Below are positions 1 to 17,565 of a stretch of DNA of 64,000 bases, piece by piece. The DNA comes from Tubulanus polymorphus (lineage: Eukaryota; Nemertea; Palaeonemertea; Tubulaniformes; Tubulanidae). Location of the stretch: NCBI RefSeq assembly GCF_964204645.1, contig NC_134025.1, positions 30,844,001-30,908,000 on the forward strand, given 5' to 3'. The notes beneath the pieces are model-generated. The model was given only the letters and a program-made list of their open reading frames with translations, was not told where the DNA came from and did not search any database. The position numbers and the translations under genes were made by a program. Each line of letters begins with the position of its first letter. The stretch's first letter is position 1.

Positions 1-350
1 AGCCCTCACTGAGAATATCTTATAATTTAATCAGGGAATTCGAATTTTTGGTGTCTCGTTGTTCTTGCTGGTGACGAGTGTCACTAGGAACCTCTTAGAT
101 AAGAATCAACCCTCACTGAGAATATCTTATAATTTAATCAGGGAATTTGGATTTTTGGAGTCTTGTTGTTCTTGCTGGTGATCAGTGACACGAGGAACCT
201 CCTAGATAAGAAACAGCCCTCACTGAGAATATCTTATAATTTAATCTTTAATAAGGGAATTTGGATTTTTGGTGTCTTGTTGTTCTTGGTGGTGATGAGT
301 GTCACTAGGAACCTCTTAGATAAGAAACAGCCCTCACTGAGAATATCTTA
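1..350. repeat. Tandem repeat, about 107-bp unit
   Basis: About 3.3 copies of a unit of about 107 bp, recognised by the recurring start ccctcactgagaatatctta at 3, 110, 217 and 331. The last interval is longer (114) because of a small insertion. It lies directly 5' of an exportin-1 exon and is therefore probably intronic. Short open frames across it are by-products of the repeat. Confidence 0.85.
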
Positions 351-396
351 TTAATCAATCGGGTGTTGAATATAAAGTATATATAATTTATTTCAG

Positions 397-1500
397 GTTT
401 GACGATGCACGCCACAATTCTTGCGTATATGTTCAATTTATTAGAAGAGAATAAAGTAACGATTGCATTTTCTGCGACGCCGACTACAGTTAATAATATA
501 CAATATATACAGGACTTCCTAGTCAACTTATTGAAAGCAGCTTTCCCTCATCTTAATGAGTAAGTTTTATACGGTTATCTCTTCAGTTAAAACGGTTATC
601 TCTTCAGTTAAAACAGTTATCTCTGAGTTAAACAGTTATCTCTGAGTTAAACAGTTATCTCTGAGTTAAACAGTTATCTCCGAGTTAAACAGTTATCTAC
701 GAGATGAATAGTTATCTCCGAGTTAAACAGTTATCTCCGAGTTGAACAGTTATCTCCGAGTTAAACAGTTATCTCCGAGTTAAACAGTTATCTCCGAGTT
801 GAATAGTTATCTCCGAGTTAAACAGTTATCTCCGAGTTAAACAGTTATCTCCGAGTTGAATAGTTATCTCCGAGTTAAACAGTTATCTCCGAGTTGAACA
901 GTTATCTCCGAGTTAAACAGTTATCTCTGAGTTAAACAGTTATCTCCGAGTTAAATAGTTATCTCCGAGTTAAACAGTTATCTCCGAGTTGAACAGTTAT
1001 CTCCGAGGTAAACAGTTATCTCGGAGTTAAACAGTTATCTATGAGTTGAACAGAATTGCGTACAACAATGAATTGTTTATTTTCAGCGCACAGATCAAGT
1101 CGTTTATTGAAGGATTATTCGGTTTTAATCAATCAATTCCAGCGTTCAAAGAACATTTACGTGATTTCTTAGTGCAGATTCGGGTAAGTCTCAACTGTTC
1201 AACACCGTGTTACTACTAGTGACACCTGGCGCTTTGGTGCTGACTGGTGCTGCCATCTTTCAATAAAGATCACTAATCACCAATTTATCAAAATAAAACA
1301 TGCAGACTGATTTTCTGGGAAATTAAACATTTGATTGAATTTGTTTTTTCTAGGAATTTGCTGGTGAAGATAATTCTGATTTATATTTGGAAGAGAAAGA
1401 GTTAACAATACGTCAAGCTCAGGAGGAGAAGAGGAAAGTTCAGATGTCGGTTCCCGGAATCCTCGGACCTCACGAGTTACCCGAGGAAATGCAAGATTAG
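397..1500 (+). CDS. XPO1: Exportin-1 (CRM1), C-terminal exons
   Basis: This is the 3' end of the nuclear export receptor that carries leucine-rich NES cargo with RanGTP through the nuclear pore. Three exons are visible: 397-559, 1087-1183 and 1354-1500, each with matching AG/GT sites and phases. The translation runs from GLTMHATILAYMFNLLEE through IPAFKEHLRDFLVQIREF to the terminal MSVPGILGPHELPEEMQD and a TAG stop. The last helix, the acidic tail and the PHELPEEM ending are characteristic of animal CRM1. The first 900 or so residues lie upstream of the window. A 19-bp minisatellite fills the first visible intron. A polyadenylation signal (aataaa) follows near 1517, and another candidate lies near 3448, so the 3' UTR could be long. 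Confidence 0.96.
575..1065. repeat. 19-bp minisatellite in XPO1 intron
   Basis: About 25 head-to-tail copies of a 19-bp unit close to cagttatctccgagttaaa, with variants (ctgag, cgagttgaa). It fills most of the intron between 559 and 1087. The same unit occurs again at 58010-58135, about 57 kb away. Confidence 0.93.
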
Positions 1501-3960
1501 AAACAACATTCATTGTAAATAAAATATCCTTTCATTCATACTAATCATTATCAGAAAAAAAACAAACAAACATCAAGCGATACAGTTTGAATCAACAATC
1601 GGTGTCGTTTGTTTTGTGTGTCTCGGTTAATTAGTGATCACTGTTAATTACAAACTAATAATTAATTGATATCTCGTTACTGGTAGGCATGTGTTTATAT
1701 ACCATACATTATTAACCATTTCAGTTGTTGAAACGAAAAATTTCCCATTCAAAAACTAATATTTAAATGAATATAATTTTACGATTTTATTCATAATAGT
1801 TTGCTGTGTAAAACAATGTTTATCAGTGGTACTGTGTTCGTTTGTGAGACCACTCAATCCGGTCAGGGCTCGGGTGAATTGGTTCAGTGGGTCGGTCATG
1901 ATGACCTTACCGATCCAACCATGTGACTCGAGTCAGTTTGAATACGGCGTCATCCTCGTCTGATAAAGCTGATTCTGGGCCAAATCTGCCCTTTTCAAAT
2001 TAAGTGCCTATTCAAATTTTCTGGTCCACCTCTTTCAAAGATTTGCCCTTGAGTTGAGTTGACCATACGAACATGGCTGATATGTTTACATGACAATTGT
2101 GTGCATTTTGCGTTCATGAATTCTTCATATGGATTTTTGCATTTATCAAGTGTCATAAGAGGCTTCGTGTGATTATTGAATTTGAAGCCTCTCGTTTAAA
2201 CTGGTTTGTATATCGTCGCGCTACAACTGCATTATATATGTATTGCCACAACAATTTAAGAATTATTGTAGGTGGCGTAATAGTCAGCTAGTAATTAGTT
2301 TAGTTTGGTCACAATTTGAGTACCATTAGGCCACTCAGTTCTCAGAGTTAGACTTATAACTATAACTATAGAACTCGATCCAGTGGACTGGGTCAAAAAC
2401 TTCATTAAGTAGAGTCTATTTTGATTGTTAATTTTAGTTCAATCCGAAGCCAAATTTATTATTCACGCTCAGAGTTCCGATTGATTTTATCGCCCCCTAC
2501 TGGCAAACCCTCGTTATTAATTACTGACACATTTTATGATTTCTGCTAGGATTTCTTTTTTTTTAGCAAAGAAAGAGAAAATGAATCTTTGCGACATTTG
2601 TTTTTGTATTATGTAAATATTTCCATGTAAAGATGATACATGTGTATGATATTTCTATTGTGGCATTTTATATATTTTTTGACGACAGGAAATGAAGTTT
2701 AAACAAGCGAGTGTTTAATTGATTCAATACTAATGAAATATAAGGATAATAATGAAAAAAATGGCAAATTAAAAAATGGTTGAAACGTTATTGATCCCTT
2801 TAAAGTAGAGAGAATTGATAACATTGTGTGATTCAGTTTGATAATTAGTGTGGATCTGATGATTAGTCAATTGCACTTAGCCTTTCTCTGTAAACCTCTT
2901 CAAGCCGTAGGTGAAGTTTGTTTAGAGTAAACCAGTTCTTCAGTAAACCTAGGTATGTCCGATGTCTGAGGTCAGTCAAAAGTCCATCCGAGTTAGACTG
3001 TAAGGTTTTACTGTTGTTCCTTGATTTTCAATTCTGTAAAATACTTCAGTTTTCTGTATTATTGCAGTTGGTACAGTGTTTTAAGGGATCTAAAATTGAG
3101 GTCAACTTGATTTTGAAATATCACCTCTATTTTGATATTCAGTCGACAAGAGAAGAAGAGAATGTTTTTATTTTTAGGTTTTGGCTGCAATCATCAGTTC
3201 AACCTAAAACAAGTTGTATATTCATTAATTATCAGTAATCTATCTCTAATTACTTCATTCAGCCTCCCCTCCCCATCAGCCCCCTCCCTCTCCCTCTGTG
3301 TCTGATGATAAATAATAGTCTGTTTAGTTCGTTTGAAATATCTGTTTCTTCTTGTCCTTGAACCAGGTTCAAGATATCACTAATCTGCAACCTGTGTTCT
3401 AGGAGGTTGCCATTTAAAAGTGGACCTTGTTTTTCTTAGTAAAATTGAATAAATAAACACATTTTCAACGATAAATTGTAAAGTTTTATGCTCTGTTTTG
3501 AAGTCGTTTGTTGGGATTTCCTTTTCTTTTGCACTGATTTACTGACACTATGACTGAGGATATGAACGTTGGCTTGGAGGAGGCTACATGACAGAGTGCG
3601 GACCACCGCCGTCTGTTGGCTTTAAGACTCTCAGATGCTGCCCCAATGTGTAGACATTTTTACACCGAATGAACCAACTTAATTCTTGCTGTGCACTGAG
3701 GAAAATTGGATGTTACAAGGAAATATATTATCCTTTCAGTCCCAGGGTTCATAGTGGGCCTTGAAAGTCATAGAATGGCCTCTAAAATCCTTGAATCATG
3801 GTCATGGTCCTTGAACGGCATCTGCCTTTACACAACAAAACATATTGCAGCTTTTGGTCGGTCGCATATAATCATCTATTGTATAGGCCTACATTATACC
3901 AGATCTGTTTATTGTATTATTTGGTCTAGATCACTAGTCTGTTAAGTATGACAGTCAGTG
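1501..3960. other. 3' flank of XPO1, no clear gene
   Basis: AT-rich DNA with stop codons in all frames and no exon-like reading frame that I recognise. It probably includes the XPO1 3' UTR: polyA-type signals occur near 1517 and near 3448. The open frame at 2918-3238 has no recognisable domain and is taken as chance. Confidence 0.5.
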
Positions 3961-6900
3961 GAGAACAGGGTTGTTATAAGCGGTCATTATGGACTTTCAG
4001 TTTAATAGCGAAGTCCATTTTGCTATCGCATATGAAACTTTCTTCCTTTGGTACAAAATGACTGTTTTTTCGGGTGCATATAGTCTTCGTTTTTACTAGT
4101 GCTTTGTTTTAGTAACTCTTGTTGCTATATTAAACGAATGACAAATTGCAAAATCAATCATATTTATTCTCATACAACAATTATACAAAATGCCAGGAGT
4201 GCTCGAGGAATTATAATGTAAGTTCCTCAAACACGTGGACTTTCAAAAAACAACTAGTCCAACCACCAAAGGCGTATAAACTATAAACAAGACGCCCATA
4301 TATATGGTCCAACATAGACTCTAAAACAAAAAAGTCTATGGCCCAACCATGGACTCAATTGTCCATAGCCCCCGCACTAAAACCAGAGATAAACCTGGCC
4401 AAATACTCTGGAAAGCGTAGGATTAAGTAATCAATCTGATTTACATTTTTTACATCATTTTATTTTCACATATCAAATTATTAACTTTTAACTAATTATT
4501 TTCTCAGATTAGTTATCTCAGAAATAGTTATCTTATTTCTTCTAAAACCACATAAGTTACAATTAGGCATTTCAAAAAAGTCTCCAACATCTAACAAATT
4601 AAAACTGGAGATAAAACCACAAATTCAGTCTGGAAAGCTTAAGATTAACTAAACAGTCTTTGATTTAATTTTCATTAACAATATTTTACAAGATAACTAG
4701 TTTTGCCGCCTTTGCCTTGTCTTTAAGAGGTTGACAGACATTATCAAATTGGTTTTTTTCTCAAATGTTACATTTAATGCAATGTAATTGGAGGTATTCT
4801 CTTCTATGCATTCAACAAGATAAATCAAGTATATTAATATTGTTCAACTGTCAATTTAAATACAGCTAGGACAATTACTAATAATTACTTTGTCAATTCT
4901 TATCTTTAAAATGCAATTAAGTTAGATTCAATAACTTTTTGAGGTGCTTCTTGTGCAGATATTTCAGGACCCATATAGACATTGTTTAAGAGTCCATATA
5001 TAGCTGGCACAATCTACTAATTAACACTGTTCATATATCTGTTCATAATTATATCATAATAAACTTTAGAGATGTTTTCTACTCATAGATGGCGACATCT
5101 CTACCCAGTGAATGGTATTCTAATTCATTTCAGTAATTCTAAAAATTGCCCCTAATATATAACTGAAGCGTGTGCTGCCAGCATTGAGCACACTCGTCCT
5201 GTAAACAACATAAGAAACCGTCAAACCGTTTAAGAAACCGTCAATCATTCCCACACCTTGACAAATCCAGAATTCTGTAAAGCCTTAAAGATTCAATAAA
5301 TCCTTCGCACAAGAGCCACAAATACAAAACCTGTAATCTTTTGATATCAACCAATATTAAATTATACAGTTGTCTTATCAACCCCTATGGTTTGGAGTTG
5401 AGCACTTTTACCTTATTCGAAGATGCTGAATTAATCTTCATCGTAGATACCTAATCAATCAATTAATGTCCTCTATAATTTAAATTGTCTCGGACAATAT
5501 TTTATATGGGGCTTGAAATTTCTACATGAGAATAATTTCAGACCCGGTAAAAGTTTGGATTGATCACTATTTCAAACTGCTAATTTCGCATCAGAGCTTT
5601 TGATATCTAGTTTGACGAATCCAGAATTTCCCAAAACCTAACTGATTCAACAGATCCCACACACACACATGTGGCCCAGTTCGACGCAGACGACATTGCA
5701 CGATACAGTTGTCTCGTCCACTGCGCTATTTTCTGAATAATTTTTCACTTATATTCATTATATTGAATTGATTTTAATTAAATTCTAGGTATCTAAGCGA
5801 ACCATTAATTAGTAATCATACTAGCTATATTTTAATTGTCAGTTGAAAAATATCTATATGGAGCCTGAAAATCTACATGAGTAGAATTTCAGATGTGGTG
5901 AATTTGTCACTATTTGAATTCATCAGAAATTAAGATAAAAGCACATTTTTAGTGGTAAATTAGAAATTCCCTCAAAGCCGAATTGCTATATAATCTTTAT
6001 TTCCCTTTAGTACACTGTGTATAAGGACCGAAAGACCTTGTTATGACCGGACCTCCCTGGTGCGGTGCAAGACATGATGCTAGAAAATAGTTTGAAGGAG
6101 AGGGGTTAGTAAAAGAGAGCTATTAGGAAGAGGAATAAGACCTAAGTTTAGGATATCCTGTCAGAATAAGGCTTTCAATCTGACATACACAGTGAAATTG
6201 AAATATTCCCCTTCCAAATTCAGGAATGTATTTGTGCATGTACAGATTTGTTTTATCTCCCTTCGATCGGAAGTAAATCTGCATGAAATGATTTTGGCAA
6301 TAAGTATCAAAACTAAAACAGCTGTATGAAGACACAATAGGTTCACTAGATACAGATAAATAAATGTGCTCAGATACACATGTATCAACTACATTTTAAA
6401 TGTCCATGGACCTGAATTAAAAATGATTTTACATAATATATTGAATTTACCTAGATATCTAAGTAATACGTTAATGAGTAATTCATCTTAGATTCTAATT
6501 GTCAGTTAAACAATATCTATTACGCGTCACTTGACACACAGTATGGTTTTAGATATTATTTGAATCAGTAAGGTTTTGGTAAATTTTGGCAATATTAAAG
6601 AGCATGACCAGTTGCCCTAAGCACGGCAGTTGGAGATGTAAATACTGATCAGTTGATGAGACTGATTCAGATGTGCTCATACATATATCAGCTATATTGA
6701 CATTTTCAGTTTAACGACATTTATATTATGGACCTGTATTATGTATAAATAGTTTTTGATCATAGAAATATTGAATTCATCTACGATTCGTTTCAAATTT
6801 TTCAAATTGGTTACCTTCGAATATATCAATGCCATCAAATTTGTACATCTTCAATTCAGCAAATAGTTAATATTTGTGCATCAACACTGGTCTAATGTTA

Positions 6901-7640
6901 TGTTCTATGTTTCCTAACTATGTGATATCTACACGGACAAATAGCCATAGTTGACTATGTTTAACTATGGTAAGTTGGAAGATTAAACTCATAATTCATG
7001 TTGAAACTACCGGGTATATCTCAGTTTAGGAGTTAACTCAACAGACCTACGAGTCCAAACTAGGGACTCAACACGACCATTTACCCCTAGTGACAAACCT
7101 AACTTGTCTTATCTATCGACCAAGGATTGAAGACCAAAATCGTGCATTAATGGAGCTTAGCTTTTATTAGACTCTCACATTGCATAAACATTATCAAATA
7201 GTTTCCTCGAAAACACTATATCATCCATCAGACTGGTTTGAAAAAGGTGATAAGCAAAAATATCAATACTTTACTACAGAAATCCGCTATTGTCTTCGCC
7301 GCTCCTGGATCTCAGTGTTTATAACATGCACTATTATCTATGCTGCTCCTAATAAGATACACTATTGTCTTTGCTGCTTTTAAAACAGCGTTTATCCTGA
7401 ATCAGTGTTTATGAGATTCCATTAGCTTTGTCGCTTGAATCAGTGTTTATAAGATTCACTATTGTCTCTGCTGCTCCTGATATTTAATGTTTTATAGAAA
7501 TCAACCACCGATTGTAGAAGAATCCATCATCGAGTGATTAATCCGTTGCTGGTTCCTCAACTTTTCATCTGGGCTTCTGCAGTTTTCATCAGCAAATGGG
7601 TCGATCAGTATTCATCTACTTGTGAGTGTCTTCTTCAGGC
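3961..7640. repeat. AT-rich intergenic DNA with degenerate repeats
   Basis: No coding sequence recognised. Blocks of related sequence recur: a block around gatatctaag/ttaattagtaatcat followed by an attgtcagtt and then an aaatctacatgag motif is seen near 5440-5560, 5790-5900 and 6450-6540, with traces near 4860 and 7900. Near 4235-4380 several short complementary stretches around the word ggac/gtcc could form hairpins. The copies are old and diverged. Confidence 0.45.
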
Positions 7641-7969
7641 CAATTTTTCTGAGATGTAGTTTGGCTGAAATAAAGTGAAGAAAGCAAAACATTATAGACA
7701 GATTTATCATAATTTACGTGTCATTTCAAATTACAAGCCACCCTGTTTTTCACAAAGTAAAATTCATTGACGTCAATTGCTGATATAAACCCTAATAATT
7801 AATTGCAGTAGTAGGACTAGTTCATCACTGTTTAAGACTAGTGAAGATAAAAGTTCAGTCATGTGGACCGGTAAATAGATTTTGATGATAGCCACTTATG
7901 AAATGATATTCATATGAGGACTGAAATTTCTATACACAGATAATTTCATGTACCGGGTATATCAACTTA

Positions 7970-8620
7970 CCTTAAAGATTGCTGCGTTCAGTTCTGGTCT
8001 TTTCTGAGCACCGTTCCAGTTAGTAGATTTTGGACGAGTAGTTAATCTCAAGCTGGGCTTTTTCTTATAGTTGAAATTCAGCTGCAATGATTAAAAGAAG
8101 ATATCCTGTAATGCCAAAATATTTCATTTAGAATTTATCGAAATATTTCCACATATATCAAGTTACCTTTTATGTTTGGGTCATTATCGGCGATTATCTT
8201 ATTAGTTTGTTAGTTAGTTGGCCTCAACTGTGCCCTGTTCCAGTTGGTCGATTTTGGATGAGTAGTTGATCTCAAACTGGGTTTTTCTCATAGTTGAAAT
8301 TTAGCTGCAATGATTAAAAGAAGATATCCTGTAATGACAAAATATTTCATTTCGAATTTATCGAAATAATTTCATGTATATCAAGTTACCTTTTATGATT
8401 GCTTGGGTCATTATCGGCGTGGATCATCTTAAGTTTGTTTGTTGTTAAGTTGGATTCTTGTTGGCCTCATTGTGCCCTGTTCCAGTTGGTCGATTTTGGA
8501 CGAGTAGTCGATCTCAAGCTGGGTTTTTTTCTTATAGATGAAATTCTAGCTGCAATGATTAAAAGAAGATATCCTGTAATGACAAAATATTTCATTTAGA
8601 ATTTATCATAATAATTTCCA
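7970..8620. repeat. Triplicated block with exon-like edges (minus strand)
   Basis: Three related blocks share the sequence gctgcaatgattaaaagaag at about 8091, 8303 and 8549, so the unit is 212-246 bp. Read on the minus strand, each block starts after an acceptor-like tract ending in tcattgcag and ends at a donor-like aaaggtaa. The first block is open for about 37 codons; the other two contain stops. This could be duplicated exons of a decayed gene or a non-coding transcript. I do not recognise a protein. Confidence 0.55.
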
Positions 8621-9511
8621 TAAATAATATACCTAGAATAGCCTACTTGGTTATATTCGTAACACCGAACAAATTATAAGCAAACATATGATACCTAGTC
8701 GAATGAAATGCTCGCCATTTGGTTTTGGGTTCCACATCGGGTTTTCCCAATGGGCTTTCCCAATTACATCAGAAGTTCCCGGAATTTCCGGTATATCCAA
8801 CAAACAGCCAATCACATTCAATGTAGCTCAGGTAATGAGGTCAACTCAGATAAATAGAAGCAAGAAAATTTAGGGGGTTTATAAAGTGAGGACCCGTAGG
8901 TTGAAAAGTACATCGAGATGAGTCGCACAAAAAATGGCAACACTTCCAGGAAGGATTGAACTTTTATATATTTCAATTCCAAGTATGCAAATTCTCATGT
9001 ATGAAAATGTGCCATTACTTCGTGCTAAAAAGCAGGGTTTTTACGTGTTTTTCAAGAATTAGTCCCCTAAAAATAACTTGATCACTATGAAATTTTTGTG
9101 GGCTCGAGAACTAATCATAAGCCAAACCATGACACCAAAAATCAACACTATTGGTTCAACAGCCAATGTTTGTGCCTTGTTGACACACCGGTACTCTATT
9201 CATTTTCAATGAGAACTGCTTCTCCAGGCCATTTGCATAGGCAAACCTACGGTTCGCCAAAAATCAACTTAAATTTCAAGTTTGCTGGGTTCAGTATCGG
9301 TTAAAATGTTCTAAGTTTGTATCAAATATCAAATTACCTTTTATGATGGCTGGGTTCATTATCGGAGGATCTCCTAAGTTGGTTGGTTGAGTTTCATCCA
9401 AATTGGCCCCTTCTGTGCACTGTTGTCTAATCGGCAGATCTTAGTTGGTGAGCTCTTGTTTGACTTTTTGAGTTGGTGTCCCTTACGATCGTAACACACC
9501 TGCCATGAGCG
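8621..9511. other. Intergenic, no gene recognised
   Basis: There is no convincing coding sequence. On the minus strand, 9345-9500 again looks exon-like (acceptor ggcag near 9501-9505, donor aaaggtaa near 9340). It resembles the 7970-8620 blocks in its donor-side end but contains a stop. Confidence 0.35.
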
Positions 9512-9735
9512 AAACAGGTAGGAATCGAAGTACAGATATAGTTGTGTGATCGTCGGTCGATTTTACATCATTTTTTTCGATAATTTTACAATATTTGGTC
9601 TTTTTTTCATGTAGTCCGAAAGTTTACAAGGTTGAAGTTAATTTTGTCTAATTTATTTTTTTGAAATCGAAGTACAGATATAGTTGTGTGATCGTCGGTC
9701 GATTTTACACCATTTTTTTCGGAATCGAAGTACTT
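9512..9735. repeat. Direct repeat, 60-bp copies about 150 bp apart
   Basis: The stretch gaatcgaagtacagatatag and about 40 following bases (to ttttttcg) occur at about 9512 and again at about 9664, nearly identical. There is no coding potential. Confidence 0.7.
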
Positions 9736-9965
9736 CTTTGTCTTCATGGGTTTCGTCGAAGCTGAAATTGAGTAAAAGAAAAACATTTTGTAGTCACACA
9801 TTTCTTCATCATTAATCCTAATTTACATGGGTATCAACTTAACTTTCAAGATTGCCGAGTTCAGTATTTTTTCGGCATCTTCTGTAGTCACCTTCTAGCA
9901 TCTTCTTCTTCAACTTCTTGGGAGTCCTGAAATGAAAAAAAAGAGAAGAGCGATGAAAACCTGGT

Positions 9966-10240
9966 ACGGAACAAAACTAATGTTCGAAAGCTTTACAGCT
10001 CTCCATCGCCGGTTACATGCCGAGAACACCAGACAATGAGCCAGCCAGGAATATACTGCCCTCTACACGCCCTCACACAGAACGCGAAAACCAGAATGTC
10101 AACTCCTCACATTCCCCATCTAACCACAGGGTGTACTGGGCGACGTCAGTAACTGACACACCTGTAAAATTGCACGAAACACAAATAGCGCAGTACAACC
10201 AGCTTGACCGGGTTGAGATTCAGGATCTCAACTAGCACCC
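9966..10240 (+). mobile_element. Non-LTR retrotransposon 3' fragment
   Basis: With one frameshift, the plus strand reads CPLHALTQNAKTRMSTPHIP, closely matching the reading on the minus strand at 10571-10745 (CPLHALIRNTKTRM). The nucleotide similarity starts at ggaacaaaactaatgt (about 9966) and continues past the coding part into the following non-coding sequence (about 10235). The minus copy has the RxLxxxGHVLR pattern typical of the region after the reverse transcriptase in LINE-type elements. This copy is broken by stops and shifts and is non-functional. Confidence 0.6.
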
Positions 10241-10500
10241 AAAAGCGTGACAAGAGACTTCATCCACTGACCGAGGTTGTCACAAGGACACAATGAAACT
10301 AGCACTCACAAGCCGACGAGAGACTTCATCCACTGACCGGGGTTGTCACAAGGACACAATGAAAACTAGCACTCAAACTAGAAATCAAAGAGCGTGACAG
10401 TAGAATCATCCCTCAGCCGACTCAGAATACCAGAAACAAAGAGCGTGACAGTAGAATCATCCCTCATCCGGGCGGTCACAAGGACACAATGAATGCTAGT
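10241..10500. repeat. Short direct repeats between two retroelement tails
   Basis: Two copies of a unit containing gagacttcatccactgaccg followed by gttgtcacaaggacacaatg (about 10251 and 10321), then two copies of agagcgtgacagtagaatca (about 10390 and 10440). They are flanked by two retroelement fragments in opposite orientation. Confidence 0.7.
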
Positions 10501-10745
10501 AGCGTGACAATCCAGTCTAACCGCTCCATTTGTATCCCGCGCAATCCCACAGATATGCCCGTCATTGACATCACTCAGCACACTTTGTAGATAGGTGGGG
10601 GCAGTGAGGCCTCGTCATCCTGGTTTTCGTGTTCCGTATGAGGGCGTGTAGAGGGCAGAATTTCCTGACCGACTCTTTGTCTGACATCCTCAACACGTGA
10701 CCGGCGAAGGAGAGCTGACGCTTTCGGACATTAGTTTTGTTCCAG
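10501..10745 (-). mobile_element. Non-LTR retrotransposon 3' fragment
   Basis: The minus strand reads RKRQLSFAGHVLRMSDKESV and continues through CPLHALIRNTKTRMTRPHCP. The GHVLRM motif with basic flanks is a known mark of the C-terminal region of non-LTR reverse transcriptases, just before the end of ORF2. No reverse-transcriptase catalytic motif is present, so this is a 5'-truncated remnant. It faces the plus-strand copy at 9966-10240, giving an inverted pair. Confidence 0.65.
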
Positions 10746-10779
10746 CAAACGTTGAAATTCGACAGAGAAATCGGCCCTG

Positions 10780-10960
10780 AAAAATAAAACGGATTAGAAC
10801 CTGAAAAATAGAACGGATTAATAAACACGGAACAGTACAGGACAGCACGGAGACGAACAGTAACACATAAAACATAAAGACGTCGTTCCTCAGGAAGCAG
10901 GAACAAGAGCAGGAGCGGGAGCGCAGCGAAAATCGCCAGGAGGAGAATCCACGGTAGCAT
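10780..10960 (-). other. Possible first exon with a membrane anchor
   Basis: On the minus strand an ATG near 10960 opens a frame beginning MLPWILLLAIFAALPLLLLF, a strong signal-anchor-like helix followed by basic residues. No recognisable downstream exon follows. Instead two acceptor-like tracts (atttttcag) occur in tandem at about 10780-10810 and lead into retroelement sequence. It may be an orphaned first exon, a pseudogene or chance. Confidence 0.25.
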
Positions 10961-11329
10961 GTTCACAGTGTGAGTGTGCAGAGGTGAATGGCCTATGCTT
11001 GTGTACACAGTGGTCAGCCGGTGATGTATTCAATAGCGCGTGTCAGAATAACATCAACAACTCTGAAAAACCGCCATTGTGTCTCTATTGTTGAATTGAA
11101 TTTCAATTGAGAGCTTATAGAAGGTTCCACTGCCGCGTTGAATACGCGCCAGTAGCCAGCTATACAATATCGTGGAACTTCAATAAGGCCATAAAATAAA
11201 TTAGGCCTACTTGATTCCCAACTGCTGTCCTCCGAAATTAGCCGCCGCCGCCTGGTAAAAAATAAATTGTCTGACAAACTTCATATTGTACAGTGTACAC
11301 GTTCGTAGTTCAATTTGGTTGATGCGTAC

Positions 11330-11365
11330 ATAGAACTCAAATCAAATTTGATTTGAGTTCTATGA
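11330..11365. repeat. Perfect 36-bp palindrome
   Basis: catagaactcaaatcaaa is followed directly by its exact reverse complement (18 bp each, no spacer). Flanking words gtgtacac and gtgtgcac are nearby. It could be the core of a foldback element or an extrusion-prone site. Confidence 0.9.
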
Positions 11366-12448
11366 TGTGTGTAGTGTGCACAGCATACACGTGGAAAGTG
11401 ATCTATTTGAGTCATTAGGGAAAACCCCGGCACTACCATCTCGTAATAGGTCGATCATACGGTTATCACGGATTTTCATTAATAAAACTTTTTGATTCAA
11501 TTAGGGGAGTGTATAATGAGACACTTCCCTGATTCAGTTGAGGCCGGGAGACATTAGGCTGTACTGGAGCACGGATCCTCCGAAATTCTACCAAAAACCT
11601 CATGCTTGCCACTCATAATTTGAAAAAACACTTTTTTCTTTAATTTTGATACCGGTAGAACTAGAAGCCCCTAGGTGACACGAGATAATTATTTCACAAT
11701 TTGTCGAAATTCCATTTAATAAGTCGAAATTGTGAAAAGATTCGTACTGGATTCAACGGTTTATACATCATCGTGTATATAAATTTAGAAAGTCCATATT
11801 AAGAATTTCGTTTCTTGTTCTGTTGAGAACATGTCCTGGCACCTGAGTATTTATTAACGGTTAGGCTAAAAAAAATGTTTCTCCGCTCTGCTGAGCTTAA
11901 AAGTTGCCCGGCCGGCCGCCTATCTACACTGTACATTACTATTTTTAAAATCGAGATCAATTTTACCATAACAGACCCGGCCGCTATAGAAATGAACTGT
12001 TTACAAATTTTATCATATTTTACAAAATGACCCGGCCGCAGCGGAGAAACAAGGTATCATTTTTGTTTAGCCTTAGTACAATTCGAATCGGGTCATGGAT
12101 TTGGGGGCGAACGGTCCTTAAAATCATGGAATGAGACTGATCATGGAGACTATGAACCCTGCTGAGTCCCCTCTTCAAGTAAACGAACACAAGATGGATT
12201 GTAGTGTAAAACGATACTTGCGTCAATTTGTTTATTCATTCTGAACAGTTGTTACAAATGAAATTCTCATGAAACCGAACAATTAATGATAGAATGTGAA
12301 AAATCAGTGAAATATTGCCCATAATTCATATAAAACATCTACAGATGAGTCAAGTCTCTCGGCACCAATTACCTTACACATAATTTGAATAACATAAATA
12401 TGAACACAAATCTGATATATAAATAAATTTAACATCATTCTAAACCGG
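11366..12448. other. Intergenic 3' flank of SRP54
   Basis: No gene recognised. Two ccggccgc-type words and a gacccggccgc stretch repeat at about 11910-12040. On the minus strand, the reverse complement of a polyA signal (tttatt near 12230) fits the 3' end of SRP54. Confidence 0.45.
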
Positions 12449-17565
<5,117 letters not shown>

